DNA of 64,000 nt, taken from positions 62,001 to 126,000 of the forward strand of contig NZ_JABBFR010000010.1 of NCBI RefSeq assembly GCF_018494065.1, read 5' to 3'. Position numbers and translations under genes: made by a program. Positions 63,709 to 64,000 of this stretch are shown one piece after another. Source of the DNA: Rosenbergiella gaditana. Lineage in GTDB: Bacteria; Pseudomonadota; Gammaproteobacteria; Enterobacterales; Enterobacteriaceae. Under the pieces are notes generated by a model, which was not told the origin of the DNA, did no database searches, and saw nothing but the letters and a program-made list of their open reading frames with translations. Each line of letters opens with the position of its first letter. Position 1 is the stretch's first letter.

Positions 63709-64000
63709 ATGGGCGTTAGAGCGCAGCAAAAAGAACGTACAAGGCGTGCACTTGTTGAGGCGGCTTTTAGCCAACTCAGTGCTGAACGAAGTTTTGCTAG
63801 CTTAAGTCTACGGGAGGTCGCTCGTGAAGCGGGGATCGCGCCAACATCTTTTTATCGACATTTTAAAGATGTGGACGAATTAGGACTGACGATGGTTGAC
63901 GAAAGTGGTCTTATGCTCCGCCAACTTATGCGTCAAGCGCGACAACGTATTGCAAAGGGAGGCAGTATTATTCGGACCTCCGTCGCCACCTTTATGGAAT
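63709..64000 (+). CDS. fabR: Unsaturated fatty acid regulator FabR, 3' end cut by window edge
   Basis: FabR is a TetR-family repressor of fabA and fabB that sets membrane unsaturation. The 97 visible codons give [20 protein letters not shown], then the helix-turn-helix [20 protein letters not shown] and [13 protein letters not shown], almost as in E. coli. An ATG at 63685 is in frame but lacks a ribosome site; AAAAGG serves 63709. A -10-like TATAGT lies at about 63673. It is divergent from sthA. Confidence 0.93.
   Translation, partial: MGVRAQQKERTRRALVEAAFSQLSAERSFASLSLREVAREAGIAPTSFYRHFKDVDELGLTMVDESGLMLRQLMRQARQRIAKGGSIIRTSVATFME

Overview
This window is a chromosomal stretch from a member of the Enterobacterales. 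Nearly every protein can be matched by recalled sequence to an Escherichia coli K-12 counterpart. The order follows the E. coli 87-90 minute region in long blocks: spf-engB-csrC-yihI-hemN-glnGLA-typA, yihX-yihY-dtd-fabY, pfkA-sbp-cdh-tpiA-yiiQ-fpr-glpXKF-zapB-rraA, hslUV-ftsN-cytR-priA-rpmE-metJBL and ppc-argECBH-oxyR-sthA-fabR. It is not Escherichia: argG lies inside the arg cluster, a peroxiredoxin-glutaredoxin fusion sits opposite oxyR, and several E. coli neighbours are absent (polA, menA, gltS, metF, katG, oxyS, cpx/fieF). An Erwiniaceae-like genus is my guess, but the genus cannot be fixed by reading.

Layout. 1-8.0 kb is the accessory part: a partial LysE-type exporter, a dienelactone hydrolase-like enzyme, a rearranged sulfonate locus (ssuCBD facing ssuA, no ssuE), a small DUF4282 membrane protein, the Nudix enzyme NudK and an OprB-like carbohydrate porin. 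8.3-20.9 kb is conserved core: Spot 42 RNA, engB, a CsrC-like RNA, yihI, hemN, the nitrogen regulon genes glnA-glnL-glnG with a sigma-54 promoter and NtrC sites, typA, a frameshifted yihX, yihY, dtd and fabY. 21.0-30.1 kb is the yicH-xanP-recG-trmH-spoT-rpoZ-gmk block, which in E. coli lies several minutes away. 30.4-44.5 kb carries glycolysis, glycerol and envelope genes, the heat-shock protease HslUV, cell division genes ftsN and zapB, and cytR. 44.7-51.6 kb carries priA, rpmE and the methionine genes. 51.6-60.3 kb carries ppc and the arginine pathway argE/argCBGH. 60.3-64.0 kb is a redox end: the peroxiredoxin-glutaredoxin gene, oxyR, sthA and the start of fabR.

Regulation can be read directly in several places: the glnA sigma-54 promoter with two NtrC sites at E. 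coli-like spacing; a near-perfect sigma-32 promoter before hslVU that overlaps the ftsN stop codon; GlpR-type operators before glpF; three tandem met boxes at metB; tandem ARG boxes between argE and argC; and an OxyR site between oxyR and the peroxiredoxin gene. Many gene pairs are separated by clear hairpin terminators.

I see no phage, transposon, CRISPR array, tRNA or rRNA, and no convincing new multi-gene system. The points most worth checking are the yihX frameshift, the peroxiredoxin-glutaredoxin/oxyR pair in place of oxyS, the shrunken CsrC-like RNA, the porin placed beside Spot 42, the inverted repeat over the cdh translation start, and the hairpin in the hslVU leader.
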